In this document: positions 28,371 through 36,516 of the stretch, in pieces
Layout: each line of letters begins with the position of its first letter
Position numbering within the stretch: the stretch's first letter is position 1
Notes under the pieces: model-generated
Databases searched by the model: none
What the model saw: the letters and a program-made list of their open reading frames with translations, nothing else
Told to the model about the DNA's origin: nothing
Program-made: the position numbers and the translations under genes
Source of the DNA: Aliarcobacter lanthieri
GTDB lineage: Bacteria > Campylobacterota > Campylobacteria > Campylobacterales > Arcobacteraceae
NCBI RefSeq assembly: GCF_013201625.1
Contig: NZ_CP053839.1
Span: 806,001-870,000 of the forward strand
Reading direction: 5' to 3'
DNA: 64,000 bases

Positions 28371-29553
28371 AATACTAAATTTAATAGGACGAACAAAAGA
28401 GCTTTTTCTTGATGATATAAAAAATAAAAAACAAGAACTTTCAGATATAGTTTCATATTCATCTTTTTTAGTTTTAGGTGGTGCTGGTTCTATAGGACAA
28501 GCTGTAACTAAAGAGATATTTAAAAGAAATCCAAAAAAACTTCATGTTATTGATATTTCAGAAAATAATATGGTTGAATTAGTTCGAGATATAAGAAGTA
28601 GTTTTGGATATATTGATGGAGATTTTCAAACTTTTGCACTTGATATTGGAAGTAGCGAATATGATGCATTTATAAAAGCTGATGGAAAATACGATTATGT
28701 ATTAAATCTATCAGCACTTAAACATGTAAGAAGTGAAAAAGATCCATTTACTCTTATGAGAATGATTGAAACAAATATTTTTAATACAGATAAAACTTTA
28801 CAACAATCAATAGAAAATGAGGTTAAAAAATATTTTTGTGTAAGTACAGATAAAGCTGCAAATCCAGTAAATATGATGGGTGCAAGCAAAAGAATAATGG
28901 AAATGTTTGTGATGAAAAAATCAAAACAAATAGATGTTTCTATGGCAAGATTTGCAAATGTAGCTTTTAGTGATGGTTCACTTCTTCATGGATTTGATCA
29001 AAGAATAAAAAAATATCAACCAATAGTTGCTCCAAATGATATAAAAAGATATTTTGTAACTCCTCAAGAAAGTGGTGAACTTTGTCTTATGTCTTGTATT
29101 TTTGGTGAAAATAGAGATATATTTTTCCCAAAATTAAGTGAAAATTTACATCTTATAACATTTTCTGAAATAGCTGTAAAATATCTAAAAAATCTAGGTT
29201 TTGAGCCATATTTATGTAGAGATGAAGATGAAGCTAGAGAATTAGCTAAAACTTTACCACAACAAGGAAAATATCCATGTTTATTCAGTGCTAGTGATAC
29301 AACAGGAGAGAAAGATTTTGAAGAATTTTTTACTGAAAAAGAAGTTTTAGATATGGAAAAATTTGAAAATCTCGGTATCATAAAGAATGAAGCTATTTAT
29401 GATGAAAAACTTCTAAATGAGTTTGAAAATATAATCAAAGCTTATAAACAAAATTTACAATGGAGCAAAGATGATATTGTAAAAGAGTTTTTTAAATTAA
29501 TACCAGATTTTGGACATAAAGAGACTGGTAAATATCTTGATGGAAAGATGTAA
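28363..29553 (+). CDS. legB: LegB-type nucleotide-sugar 4,6-dehydratase
   Basis: About 396 residues of a short-chain dehydrogenase/reductase (Polysacc_synt_2 type) predicted to convert GDP-GlcNAc to the 4-keto-6-deoxy sugar at the start of legionaminic acid synthesis. It shows VLGGAGSIGQAVTKEI (NAD site), LNLSALKHVRSEKDPF and VSTDKAANPVNMMGASKRIME (active site), and no membrane domain, unlike WbpM/PglF. The start is ATG 28363 (MNKILNL), overlapping wbpE; the frame also has a TTG 15 bases earlier. Assignment as LegB rests on family plus the following legC, legI, legG and ptmE genes. Confidence 0.85.
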   Translation: MNKILNLIGRTKELFLDDIKNKKQELSDIVSYSSFLVLGGAGSIGQAVTKEIFKRNPKKLHVIDISENNMVELVRDIRSSFGYIDGDFQTFALDIGSSEYDAFIKADGKYDYVLNLSALKHVRSEKDPFTLMRMIETNIFNTDKTLQQSIENEVKKYFCVSTDKAANPVNMMGASKRIMEMFVMKKSKQIDVSMARFANVAFSDGSLLHGFDQRIKKYQPIVAPNDIKRYFVTPQESGELCLMSCIFGENRDIFFPKLSENLHLITFSEIAVKYLKNLGFEPYLCRDEDEARELAKTLPQQGKYPCLFSASDTTGEKDFEEFFTEKEVLDMEKFENLGIIKNEAIYDEKLLNEFENIIKAYKQNLQWSKDDIVKEFFKLIPDFGHKETGKYLDGKM

Positions 29554-29554
29554 T

Positions 29555-30691
29555 ATGCAAAATATAATAGATTTTATAAAAGAAACTTTTAAGACAAAAG
29601 AGTTTATACCTCTTCATGAGCCACGATTTATTGGAAATGAGAAAAAATATTTAAATGAGTGTATAGATAGTACATTTGTTTCAAGTGTTGGAAAATATGT
29701 TGATAGATTTGAAAAAGAGTTTGCTTCGTATGTTGGAAGTAAATATGCAATAGCAACTGTAAATGGTACAGCTGCACTTCATATATCGCTTATATTAGCT
29801 GATGTAAAAAAAGATGATGAAGTTATAACTCAACCTCTTACTTTTATAGCAACTTGTAATGCAATTAGCTATATTGGAGCAAAACCAATATTTATTGATG
29901 TTGATTTAGATACTTTGGGACTTAGCCCAAATTCACTTAAAAATTTTTTAGAAACAAATTGTGAAATAATAGAGAATATTTGTATAAATAAAACTACAAA
30001 AAAACAAATAAAAGCTTGTGTTCCTATGCATACTTTTGGACACTCTTGTAAAATAGCAGAGATAAAAGAGATTTGTGATAAATGGAATATTACCTTAGTT
30101 GAAGATGCAGCAGAGAGTTTAGGAAGTTTTTATAAAGAAAAACATACTGGAACTTTTGGAAAAATAGCAGCATTTTCTTTTAATGGAAACAAAATCATCA
30201 CAAGTGGTGGTGGTGGAGTTATTGTAACTGATGATGAAATTTTGGCAAAAAGAGCAAAACATATCACAACAACAGCAAAAATTCCTCATCCTTATGAATA
30301 TGTACACGACGAAACAGCATATAATTATCGTCTTCCAAACTTGAATGCTGCACTTTTAGTTGCACAAATGGAAAATTTAGATAAATTTTTAGAAAATAAA
30401 AGAGAGTTAGTACAAATTTATAAAGACTTTTTTGTAAATACAAATATAAAATTTGTAGAAGAACCAAAAAATTCAAAATCAAATTATTGGTTACAAGCTG
30501 TAATCTTTGATGATGTTAAACAAAGAGATGAATTTTTAGAGTTTACAAATAAAAATGGTGTTATGACAAGACCTATTTGGCGACTTATGAATGAATTGGA
30601 AATGTATAAAAATTGTCAAAAAGATGATTTAAAAAATGCAAAATATTTAGAGCAAAGAGTTGTAAATATTCCAAGTTCGGTGATTTTGTAA
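29555..30691 (+). CDS. legC: LegC-type aminotransferase
   Basis: About 378 residues of a PLP-dependent DegT/DnrJ aminotransferase for C4 amination of the LegB product. It shows RFIGNEKKYLNECIDSTFVS, ATVNGTAALHISLILADV, EDAAESLGSFYKEKHTGTFG, and the PLP lysine in FSFNGNKIITSGGGGVIVT. I chose ATG 29555 (MQNIIDFIKE), one base after the legB stop, over the in-frame ATG at 29510 inside legB. Sequence and order (legB, legC, acetyltransferase) match Campylobacter legionaminic acid clusters. Confidence 0.87.
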   Translation: MQNIIDFIKETFKTKEFIPLHEPRFIGNEKKYLNECIDSTFVSSVGKYVDRFEKEFASYVGSKYAIATVNGTAALHISLILADVKKDDEVITQPLTFIATCNAISYIGAKPIFIDVDLDTLGLSPNSLKNFLETNCEIIENICINKTTKKQIKACVPMHTFGHSCKIAEIKEICDKWNITLVEDAAESLGSFYKEKHTGTFGKIAAFSFNGNKIITSGGGGVIVTDDEILAKRAKHITTTAKIPHPYEYVHDETAYNYRLPNLNAALLVAQMENLDKFLENKRELVQIYKDFFVNTNIKFVEEPKNSKSNYWLQAVIFDDVKQRDEFLEFTNKNGVMTRPIWRLMNELEMYKNCQKDDLKNAKYLEQRVVNIPSSVIL

Positions 30692-31308
30692 TGAAAGAAA
30701 AAATTGTTCTTGTTGGTGGTGGTGGACATTGCCATAGTGTTATTGATGTTATTGAACTAGAAAATAAGTATAAAATTATTGGGATAGTTGATACAAAAGA
30801 GAATATTGGAAAAAAAGTTTTAGATTATGAGATAATAGCTTGTGATGATAATTTAGAAGAGCTTTTTAAAACTTGCCAAAATGCAGTTATTACTATTGGA
30901 CAGATAAAATCAAATAGTTTAAGGGTAAATCTTTTTGAAAAACTTAAAAATATAGGTTTTAATTTATCAACTATTATTTCACCACTTGCTTATGTTTCAA
31001 AATACTCTAAAATAGATGAAGGAACAGTTGTTATGCATCATGCTTTGATAAACGCAAATGCAAGAATTGGAAAAAACTGTATCATAAACACAAAAGCTTT
31101 AATTGAACATGATGTAATAGTAGAAGATAATTGTCATATTTCAACAGCAAGTGTAATAAACGGTGGAGTGATTGTAAAAGAAAATACATTTTTTGGGAGT
31201 AATGCGATGAGCAAAGAGTATATACAAATAGGCAAAAATTGCCTTATAGGGGGGGGTACGAGAGTACTTTCAAATCAAGTGAACAATTCAGTAGTGAAAA
31301 ACCATTAA
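30691..31308 (+). CDS. LegH-like N-acetyltransferase containing a G8 tract
   Basis: A 205-residue NeuD/PglD-type acetyltransferase with an N-terminal Rossmann-like domain (IVLVGGGGHCHSVIDVIE) and a left-handed beta-helix (about 105-205). Following LegC, it probably acetylates the 4-amino sugar (LegH step). Eight consecutive G residues at 31249-31256 encode Gly-Gly-Gly near residue 187. One G fewer would hit TGA about 9 codons later; one more would extend the protein to about 31372. The tract is a candidate phase-variation switch. Its ATG overlaps the legC stop (TAATG). Confidence 0.82.
   Translation: MKEKIVLVGGGGHCHSVIDVIELENKYKIIGIVDTKENIGKKVLDYEIIACDDNLEELFKTCQNAVITIGQIKSNSLRVNLFEKLKNIGFNLSTIISPLAYVSKYSKIDEGTVVMHHALINANARIGKNCIINTKALIEHDVIVEDNCHISTASVINGGVIVKENTFFGSNAMSKEYIQIGKNCLIGGGTRVLSNQVNNSVVKNH
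31249..31256 (+). repeat. Homopolymeric G8 tract inside the LegH-like gene
   Basis: Eight G in a row is striking in such AT-rich DNA. It lies about 50 bp before the stop codon and is in the full-length frame as given. Poly-G tracts in surface-glycan genes are the classic slipped-strand phase-variation elements of Campylobacter. Confidence 0.6.
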
Positions 31309-31337
31309 AATTTAAAAAGTTTACAAATAATATTTTT

Positions 31338-31343
31338 TATAAT
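31338..31343 (+). promoter_or_regulatory. Candidate internal promoter (-10) before the second acetyltransferase
   Basis: TATAAT lies in a 61-bp gap, one of the few gaps within this otherwise tightly packed operon, 26 bp before ATG 31364 and 32 bp before ATG 31370. It could keep the later genes expressed if the upstream G tract slips. Confidence 0.35.
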
Positions 31344-31369
31344 CCTTTCTTTTCTACGGAGAAATGGAA

Positions 31370-32029
31370 ATGAAAGGTATTTACATAGTAGGAACTGGTG
31401 GCTTTGCTAGTGAAGTTACAGAATATATTTTAGATAATAACGAATTTGAAATAAAAGGTTATTTTGATATATCTGAAGATGATTATAAAAAACACAATTA
31501 TGAAGCACCATTTCTAGGTAATGAAAATAAGTATAATTTTTCTACAAATGATAATATAGTTATTGCCATAGCAAATTATCACCTAAGAGCAAAAATCTAT
31601 CAAAATTTATCACAAAAACAAGTTAATTTTCCAAAAATAATCCATAAAAGTTGCTTTGTTTCTAAGTCATCACAGCTTGTAGAAGGAGTTATTTTATCTC
31701 CTTTTGTAACTATTACATCTAATTCAAAAATTGGTATAAATTTTCATGCAAATATTTATAGCTATGTTGCACATGATTGTATTATTGGAAATAATGTAAC
31801 ATTTGCACCAAGTGTAAAGTGCAATGGAAATGTAATAATAGAAGATAATGTTTATGTAGGTACAGGAGTAATAATTCATCAAGGAAAACCTAATAAACCT
31901 TTAGTTATTGGTAAAAATTCTGTTATAGCAGCTGGTTCAGTTGTTACAAAAAGTATTTCACAAAATATAACAGTTTTTGGTAACCCTGCTATTGAACTTA
32001 CAAAAGAAAATATGAAAAGGAGATATTAA
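31370..32029 (+). CDS. NeuD-family sugar acyltransferase (second)
   Basis: About 219 residues. It has an N-terminal Rossmann-like domain (KGIYIVGTGGFASEVTEYIL) and a C-terminal left-handed beta-helix with hexapeptide repeats (VEGVILSPFVTITSNSKIG, VYVGTGVIIHQG, IGKNSVIAAGSVVTKSI). It would add an acyl group to an amino or hydroxyl group of a surface sugar. Because the probable LegH precedes it, it may be an alternative N-acyltransferase or a legionaminic O-acetyltransferase. ATG 31370 is preferred over ATG 31364 because the CGGAG SD is 8 bases before the former and only 2 before the latter. Confidence 0.82.
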   Translation: MKGIYIVGTGGFASEVTEYILDNNEFEIKGYFDISEDDYKKHNYEAPFLGNENKYNFSTNDNIVIAIANYHLRAKIYQNLSQKQVNFPKIIHKSCFVSKSSQLVEGVILSPFVTITSNSKIGINFHANIYSYVAHDCIIGNNVTFAPSVKCNGNVIIEDNVYVGTGVIIHQGKPNKPLVIGKNSVIAAGSVVTKSISQNITVFGNPAIELTKENMKRRY

Positions 32030-32030
32030 T

Positions 32031-32462
32031 ATGAATTTATTTTTTAATAATATTTCTATAGAAAATATTAAAATTGGAATGAAAGCTAGTTATTCACAAA
32101 CTATTACAGATGCTGATATAAAATCTTTTGCTGGTGTTAGTGGAGATAGAAATCCAGTACATTTAGATGAAGAATATGCTGAAAACTCTAGATATAAAAA
32201 AAGAATTGCTCATGGAATGATGACAGCTTCATTTTTTTCAGCACTTTTTGGTACGAAAATACCTGGAGTTGGTTGTGTATATGTATCTCAATCACTAAAT
32301 TTTAAAAGACCAGTATATGTTGGAGATACGGTTACAGCTGTTGTTGAAGTTACACAAGTAGATTTATATAAAAATAGAGTATTTTTTAAAACAACTTGCA
32401 AAGTTAAAAATAAAATTGTTACAGATGGAGAAGCTGAAATTTATATTCCAAAAATTAAATAG
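32031..32462 (+). CDS. MaoC-like (R)-specific enoyl-CoA hydratase
   Basis: A 143-residue single hot-dog-fold protein of the MaoC/PhaJ family. The hydratase motif is visible as FAGVSGDRNPVHLDEEYA (Asp-x4-His), followed by RIAHGMMTASFFSALFG. Such enzymes hydrate trans-2-enoyl-CoA to (R)-3-hydroxyacyl-CoA. Placed one base after a sugar acyltransferase, it may supply (R)-3-hydroxybutyryl-CoA for an N-acyl group on the sugar; this is inference, though 3-hydroxybutyryl sugars are known in bacterial surface glycans. Confidence 0.82.
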   Translation: MNLFFNNISIENIKIGMKASYSQTITDADIKSFAGVSGDRNPVHLDEEYAENSRYKKRIAHGMMTASFFSALFGTKIPGVGCVYVSQSLNFKRPVYVGDTVTAVVEVTQVDLYKNRVFFKTTCKVKNKIVTDGEAEIYIPKIK

Positions 32463-32501
32463 TTGTTTTATTGTATTTTAGATAAAATAAAACAATTTTT
32501 T
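32463..32501 (+). terminator. Intrinsic terminator before the macro-domain gene
   Basis: TTGTTTTATT (32463-32472) pairs with AATAAAACAA (32486-32495), directly followed by six T (32496-32501). It separates the legionaminic genes upstream from the darG-like/darT-like pair. It is A-T only, so it may be leaky. Confidence 0.6.
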
Positions 32502-32522
32502 AAACAATAAAAGGAAAATTTA

Positions 32523-33395
32523 GTGATAAGCTATATAAAAGGAAATCTCTTTACATCAAATGCTAAAATACTTGTAAATGCAGTTAATACTGTTGGTATT
32601 ATGGGCAAGGGTATCGCTGCCGATTTTAAAAGAATATATCCAAAAATGTTTGAAGAATATAAGTATCTATGTGAATCAAAAGAGTTAGATATTGGAAATT
32701 TATTTTTATATAAAACACAAAATAAATGGATATTAAATTTTCCTACAAAAAAACATTGGAAAAGCCCTTCAAAGCTTGAATATATAGAAGAAGGATTAAA
32801 AAAGTTAGTTACTCAAGCTAATGAACTACAATTAAATGACATAGCTATGCCAAAACTTGGATGTGGAAATGGTGGTTTAGATTGGGAAACACAAGTAAAA
32901 CCACTTGTAGAAAAATATTTAAAAAAATCTCCTATAAATGTATCTATATATGATTTTGATAAAGATATTATTCCAGAGCATTTAACAAAAAAAGATATAG
33001 AAAAATGGCTTAACTCAAAGCCTAAATCAATTAATTTTTCAATATTTTTTGAAGATTTAAAATCTATTTTTAGAGATAATTTATTATCAAAAGAAATTAT
33101 TTTAAATAATGAAAAATATAATATAGAATATAATGAAAAAGATGAATATTTTATTTTTAAATCAAGATTGAAAAGTTTTATAATTTCAAAAGAAGATTTT
33201 AAAAATATATTTTATACACTCAAAAACTTAGGGAAACTTTGTGAAGCTGATTTATTTAGTGAATTGCAACAATATAAAATAGAAATATTTGAGTTTTTGT
33301 TAAAATTACCTTATATTCTAAAAAATGTAGATAAATTAATTTTAAACTATACTAAAAATTTAGAAGAAGTTGAAATAGTTTATGAACTTAACTAA
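32523..33395 (+). CDS. darG: DarG-like macro-domain protein (predicted antitoxin)
   Basis: A 290-residue protein. Residues 1-150 are a macro domain of the DarG kind: LVNAVNTVGIMGKGIA (16-32, ADP-ribose binding), LNFPTKKHWKSPSKLEYI (71-88) and MPKLGCGNGGLDW (109-121). DarG removes ADP-ribose from thymidine in DNA, reversing DarT. Residues 160-290 are a helical region of no family I recognise; canonical DarG also has a C-terminal DarT-blocking domain. It starts GTG 32523 with SD AAAGGA. It overlaps the darT-like gene by 14 bp. Sugar synthesis needs no such protein, so this is a foreign module in the operon. Confidence 0.82.
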   Translation: MISYIKGNLFTSNAKILVNAVNTVGIMGKGIAADFKRIYPKMFEEYKYLCESKELDIGNLFLYKTQNKWILNFPTKKHWKSPSKLEYIEEGLKKLVTQANELQLNDIAMPKLGCGNGGLDWETQVKPLVEKYLKKSPINVSIYDFDKDIIPEHLTKKDIEKWLNSKPKSINFSIFFEDLKSIFRDNLLSKEIILNNEKYNIEYNEKDEYFIFKSRLKSFIISKEDFKNIFYTLKNLGKLCEADLFSELQQYKIEIFEFLLKLPYILKNVDKLILNYTKNLEEVEIVYELN

Positions 33396-34362
33396 AGAAC
33401 AATTTTTAGATAAATTTCAGGAAAATTTATCTAAACAATTTAACGGAACTCAAAATTGGTGGACAAAATCTTTATTTCACTTTACAGATATAAAAAATGC
33501 TATTTCCATAATAGAAAATGGAAAAATTTATAGTAGAAAAAAAGCAATAGAATTAAATTTGATGGAAAATGACAATGCAAATGATAATGTCATTTTAAAT
33601 ACTTGTGATGAACATAAGCAATTTGCAAGATTATATTTTGGACCAGCAACTCCTACTCAAAAAAACAACGAAGGTATAAAACCAAAAGATAAAATAGTCA
33701 ATAATGCTCATTGTCCAATTCCTATAATGTTTGTTTTTGATTTTAAAAAGATATTTTTACTTCCAAATATTAGATTTACAGATGGTAATTTGGCTACAAA
33801 TCCAAATGTTTATGAAAATATAGAAGATTTAAATAATTTAAATTTTAATTTGATTTATCATAGAAGTTGGCTTCAAAATGATGAAATGAAATCTAAAGTA
33901 ATAAATGCTAGACATTCAGAAGTCATAGTAAAAGATGAACTGTGTTTAGAAAATAATTTAAAATCTATACTGGTAAGATCAAATGCCGAAAAAGAGTTTT
34001 TATTATTTAATTTGAGTGATAAAACAAGAAAGTTGTATCAAGATAAAGTATTTATACAACCATTATCTGGAGTTTTTACAAATGATTGGTTGTATATAGA
34101 TAAAATTTTAGTTCTTTATAATCAGATTGATATTTACTGGCATAAGTGTAATAATTTGCAATGTCAAAATAAATATAAGCTTTATGTAGAACTTAATAAT
34201 TTGGAAGGAACCAACACAAGGTATCTATTGCTTGAAAATTGGTATTTAGAAAACAATTTATTAACAATATCTCTTCCTAGAGAATTTATGTTTTTGTATT
34301 TTAAAATAGATATTTATATAGATGATATTAAAATTTATAGTAATGTTATAAAAGGAGAGTAG
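33382..34362 (+). CDS. darT: DarT-like DNA ADP-ribosyltransferase (predicted toxin)
   Basis: A 326-residue protein whose first ~215 residues match the DarT (DUF4433) fold. SLFHFTDIKNAISIIENGKI carries the NAD-binding His33. ARLYFGPATPTQ (82-93) is the family strand that usually reads FRPRTPTQ; here the second Arg-type positions are Gly and Ala. NARHSEVIV (175-183) carries the presumed catalytic Glu180. Residues ~220-326 form an extra beta-rich C-terminal part not expected in classic DarT. The gene order (antitoxin first) is opposite to canonical darT-darG. NeuB/LegI starts at the base after its stop. Confidence 0.75.
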   Translation: MNLTKEQFLDKFQENLSKQFNGTQNWWTKSLFHFTDIKNAISIIENGKIYSRKKAIELNLMENDNANDNVILNTCDEHKQFARLYFGPATPTQKNNEGIKPKDKIVNNAHCPIPIMFVFDFKKIFLLPNIRFTDGNLATNPNVYENIEDLNNLNFNLIYHRSWLQNDEMKSKVINARHSEVIVKDELCLENNLKSILVRSNAEKEFLLFNLSDKTRKLYQDKVFIQPLSGVFTNDWLYIDKILVLYNQIDIYWHKCNNLQCQNKYKLYVELNNLEGTNTRYLLLENWYLENNLLTISLPREFMFLYFKIDIYIDDIKIYSNVIKGE

Positions 34363-35364
34363 ATGAATAAAGTATTTATAATAGCGGAAGCTGGAGTTAA
34401 TCATAATGGAAGTATTGAATTAGCAAAAAAGCTTATAGATGTAGCAGTTGATAGTGGTGTAGATGCAGTAAAGTTTCAAACATTTAAAACAGAACTTTGC
34501 ATATCAAAAGATGCAAAAAAAGCAGAGTATCAAGTAGAAAATACTGGAAATTCAACTGAAACTCAATTTGAAATGGTAAAAAAACTAGAACTTAGCAAAG
34601 AAATGCATCATGAACTTATTTCTTACTGTAAAACTAAAAATATTATGTTTTTATCTACTCCTTTTGACCACGATAGCATTGAACTTTTGAATAATTTAGG
34701 ACTTGAGATATTTAAAATACCAAGTGGAGAGATTACAAATTTACCGTATTTAAGACATATAGGAAAGCTAAATAAAAAAGTTATACTTTCAACTGGTATG
34801 GCTGATATTGGGGAAATAGAAGATGCTTTAGATGTTTTAATAAATTCAGGAACAAAAAAAGAAAACATCACAGTTTTACATGCAAATACAGAATATCCAA
34901 CACCTATGGAGGATGTTAATCTAAAAGCTATGGTAACGATTGGAAATACATTTGATATAGCTTTGGGATATAGTGATCATACTTTGGGAATAGAAGTTCC
35001 AACAGCAGCTGTTGCTTTGGGAGCAACTGTTATTGAAAAACATTTTACTTTAGATAAAACCATGGAAGGACCAGATCATAAAGCTAGTTTAGAACCAAAT
35101 GAATTAAAAGATATGGTAAAAGCTATAAGAAATATAGAATTAGCTTTGGGGAGTAGTATAAAAAAACCAAGTTCAAGTGAATCAAAAAACAAACCAATAG
35201 CTAGAAAATCAATAGTTGCAAAAACAGATATAAAAAAAGGTGAAATTTTAAGTGAAAATAGTCTTGCAATAAAAAGACCAGGAAATGGTATAAGCCCTAT
35301 GCGATGGGATGAAATATTAGGAACGGTTGCAACTAAAGATTATAAAGAAGATGAATTGATATGA
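34363..35364 (+). CDS. legI: Legionaminic acid synthase (NeuB family, LegI)
   Basis: A 333-residue NeuB-family enzyme that condenses phosphoenolpyruvate with a 2,4-diacetamido-trideoxy-mannose to give legionaminic acid. It shows IIAEAGVNHNGS, the barrel motif DAVKFQTFK, GYSDHTLG, and EKHFTLDKTMEGPDHKAS, followed by a C-terminal antifreeze-like SAF domain (from about 275: RKSIVAKTDIKKGEILSENS). The pathway context favours legionaminic over neuraminic or pseudaminic acid. ATG 34363 follows the darT-like stop directly, and its SD GGAGAG lies inside darT. It overlaps legG by 4 bp (ATGA). Confidence 0.9.
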   Translation: MNKVFIIAEAGVNHNGSIELAKKLIDVAVDSGVDAVKFQTFKTELCISKDAKKAEYQVENTGNSTETQFEMVKKLELSKEMHHELISYCKTKNIMFLSTPFDHDSIELLNNLGLEIFKIPSGEITNLPYLRHIGKLNKKVILSTGMADIGEIEDALDVLINSGTKKENITVLHANTEYPTPMEDVNLKAMVTIGNTFDIALGYSDHTLGIEVPTAAVALGATVIEKHFTLDKTMEGPDHKASLEPNELKDMVKAIRNIELALGSSIKKPSSSESKNKPIARKSIVAKTDIKKGEILSENSLAIKRPGNGISPMRWDEILGTVATKDYKEDELI

Positions 35365-36515
35365 AGATTTGTGTAGTAACAGGAACAAGAGCTGAATATG
35401 GATTACTTTATTGGCTTATAAAAGAGATTCAATCTGATAAAGATTTAGAACTTCAGCTTATAGTTACAGGTATGCACCTAAGTCCTGAGTTTGGATTAAC
35501 TTATAAAGAAATAGAAAAAGAATTCAAAATAAATAAGAAAATAGAGATGCTTTTATCTTCTGATACTTCAGTTGGTATTTCAAAATCTATGGGTTTAGCT
35601 CAAATATCTTTTTCAGAAGCTTATGATGAACTAAAGCCAGATGTTGTAGTTGTTTTAGGTGATAGATATGAGATATTTAGTGCAACAAGTGCTGCTATGA
35701 TTTCAAGAATACCAATAGCTCATTTACATGGTGGAGAGACAACAGAAGGTGCATTTGATGAATCAATAAGACATAGCATTACAAAAATGAGTCACTTGCA
35801 CTTTGTAGCTACACAAGAGTATAAAAATAGAGTAATTCAATTAGGAGAAAATCCTTCTAGAGTTTTTAATGTAGGTGGAATGGGTATTGAAAATATAAAA
35901 AGATTAGAACTCTTGTCTAAAGATGAATTTGAGAAATCTATTGATTTTAAATTAAATAAGAAAAATATCTTAGTTACCTTTCATCCTGTAACTTTAGAGA
36001 ACTCAACAGCAAAAGAGCAATTTTCTGAATTGTTAGATGCAATTGATGAATTAGAAGATACAAATATAATCTTTACAAAAGCAAATAGCGATACAGATGG
36101 AAGAGTTATAAACTCTATGATAGATGAATATGTAGCTAAGAATAATACTAAATCAGTTTGTTTTACCTCTTTAGGACAATTAAGATACCTAAGTGCTTTG
36201 CAATATGTAGATGTAATGGTAGGAAATAGCTCAAGCGGATTAGCAGAAGCCCCAAGCTTTAAAATAGGGACAATAAATATAGGAGATAGACAAAAAGGAA
36301 GAATAAAAGCTTCTAGTGTGATAGATTGTGAAGCAACTAAAGATTTTATTTTAGAAGCATTTAATAAATTAAATTCAAAAGAGTTTCAAGAGAGTTTAAA
36401 AGAGACAATAAATCCATATGGAGATGGATGTGCAAGTAAGAAGATAATAGAAGTGATTAAAAATACAAATTTAGAAGATATATTAAAAAAATCTTTTTTT
36501 GATTTAAGAGGTTAA
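35361..36515 (+). CDS. legG: Hydrolysing NDP-sugar 2-epimerase (NeuC/LegG)
   Basis: A 384-residue GT-B-fold enzyme that inverts C2 and cleaves off the nucleotide to give the free mannose-type precursor. It shows CVVTGTRAEYGLLYWLI, VVVLGDRYEIFSATSAAM, HLHGGETTEGAFDESIRH, VTFHPVTLEN and VMVGNSSSGLAEAP. The SIRHSI-type residues and the hydrolysing-type N terminus distinguish it from non-hydrolysing WecB/WbpI. It couples to legI (ATGA overlap) and lies 1 bp before ptmE. Confidence 0.92.
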   Translation: MKICVVTGTRAEYGLLYWLIKEIQSDKDLELQLIVTGMHLSPEFGLTYKEIEKEFKINKKIEMLLSSDTSVGISKSMGLAQISFSEAYDELKPDVVVVLGDRYEIFSATSAAMISRIPIAHLHGGETTEGAFDESIRHSITKMSHLHFVATQEYKNRVIQLGENPSRVFNVGGMGIENIKRLELLSKDEFEKSIDFKLNKKNILVTFHPVTLENSTAKEQFSELLDAIDELEDTNIIFTKANSDTDGRVINSMIDEYVAKNNTKSVCFTSLGQLRYLSALQYVDVMVGNSSSGLAEAPSFKIGTINIGDRQKGRIKASSVIDCEATKDFILEAFNKLNSKEFQESLKETINPYGDGCASKKIIEVIKNTNLEDILKKSFFDLRG

Positions 36516-36516
36516 A

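Noticed and set aside
34363-35364. Sialic acid (neuraminic) or pseudaminic acid synthase
   Set aside because: The surrounding legB, legC, LegG-type epimerase and CBS-nucleotidyltransferase PtmE point to legionaminic acid; pseB, pseC, pseG and pseH types are not seen.
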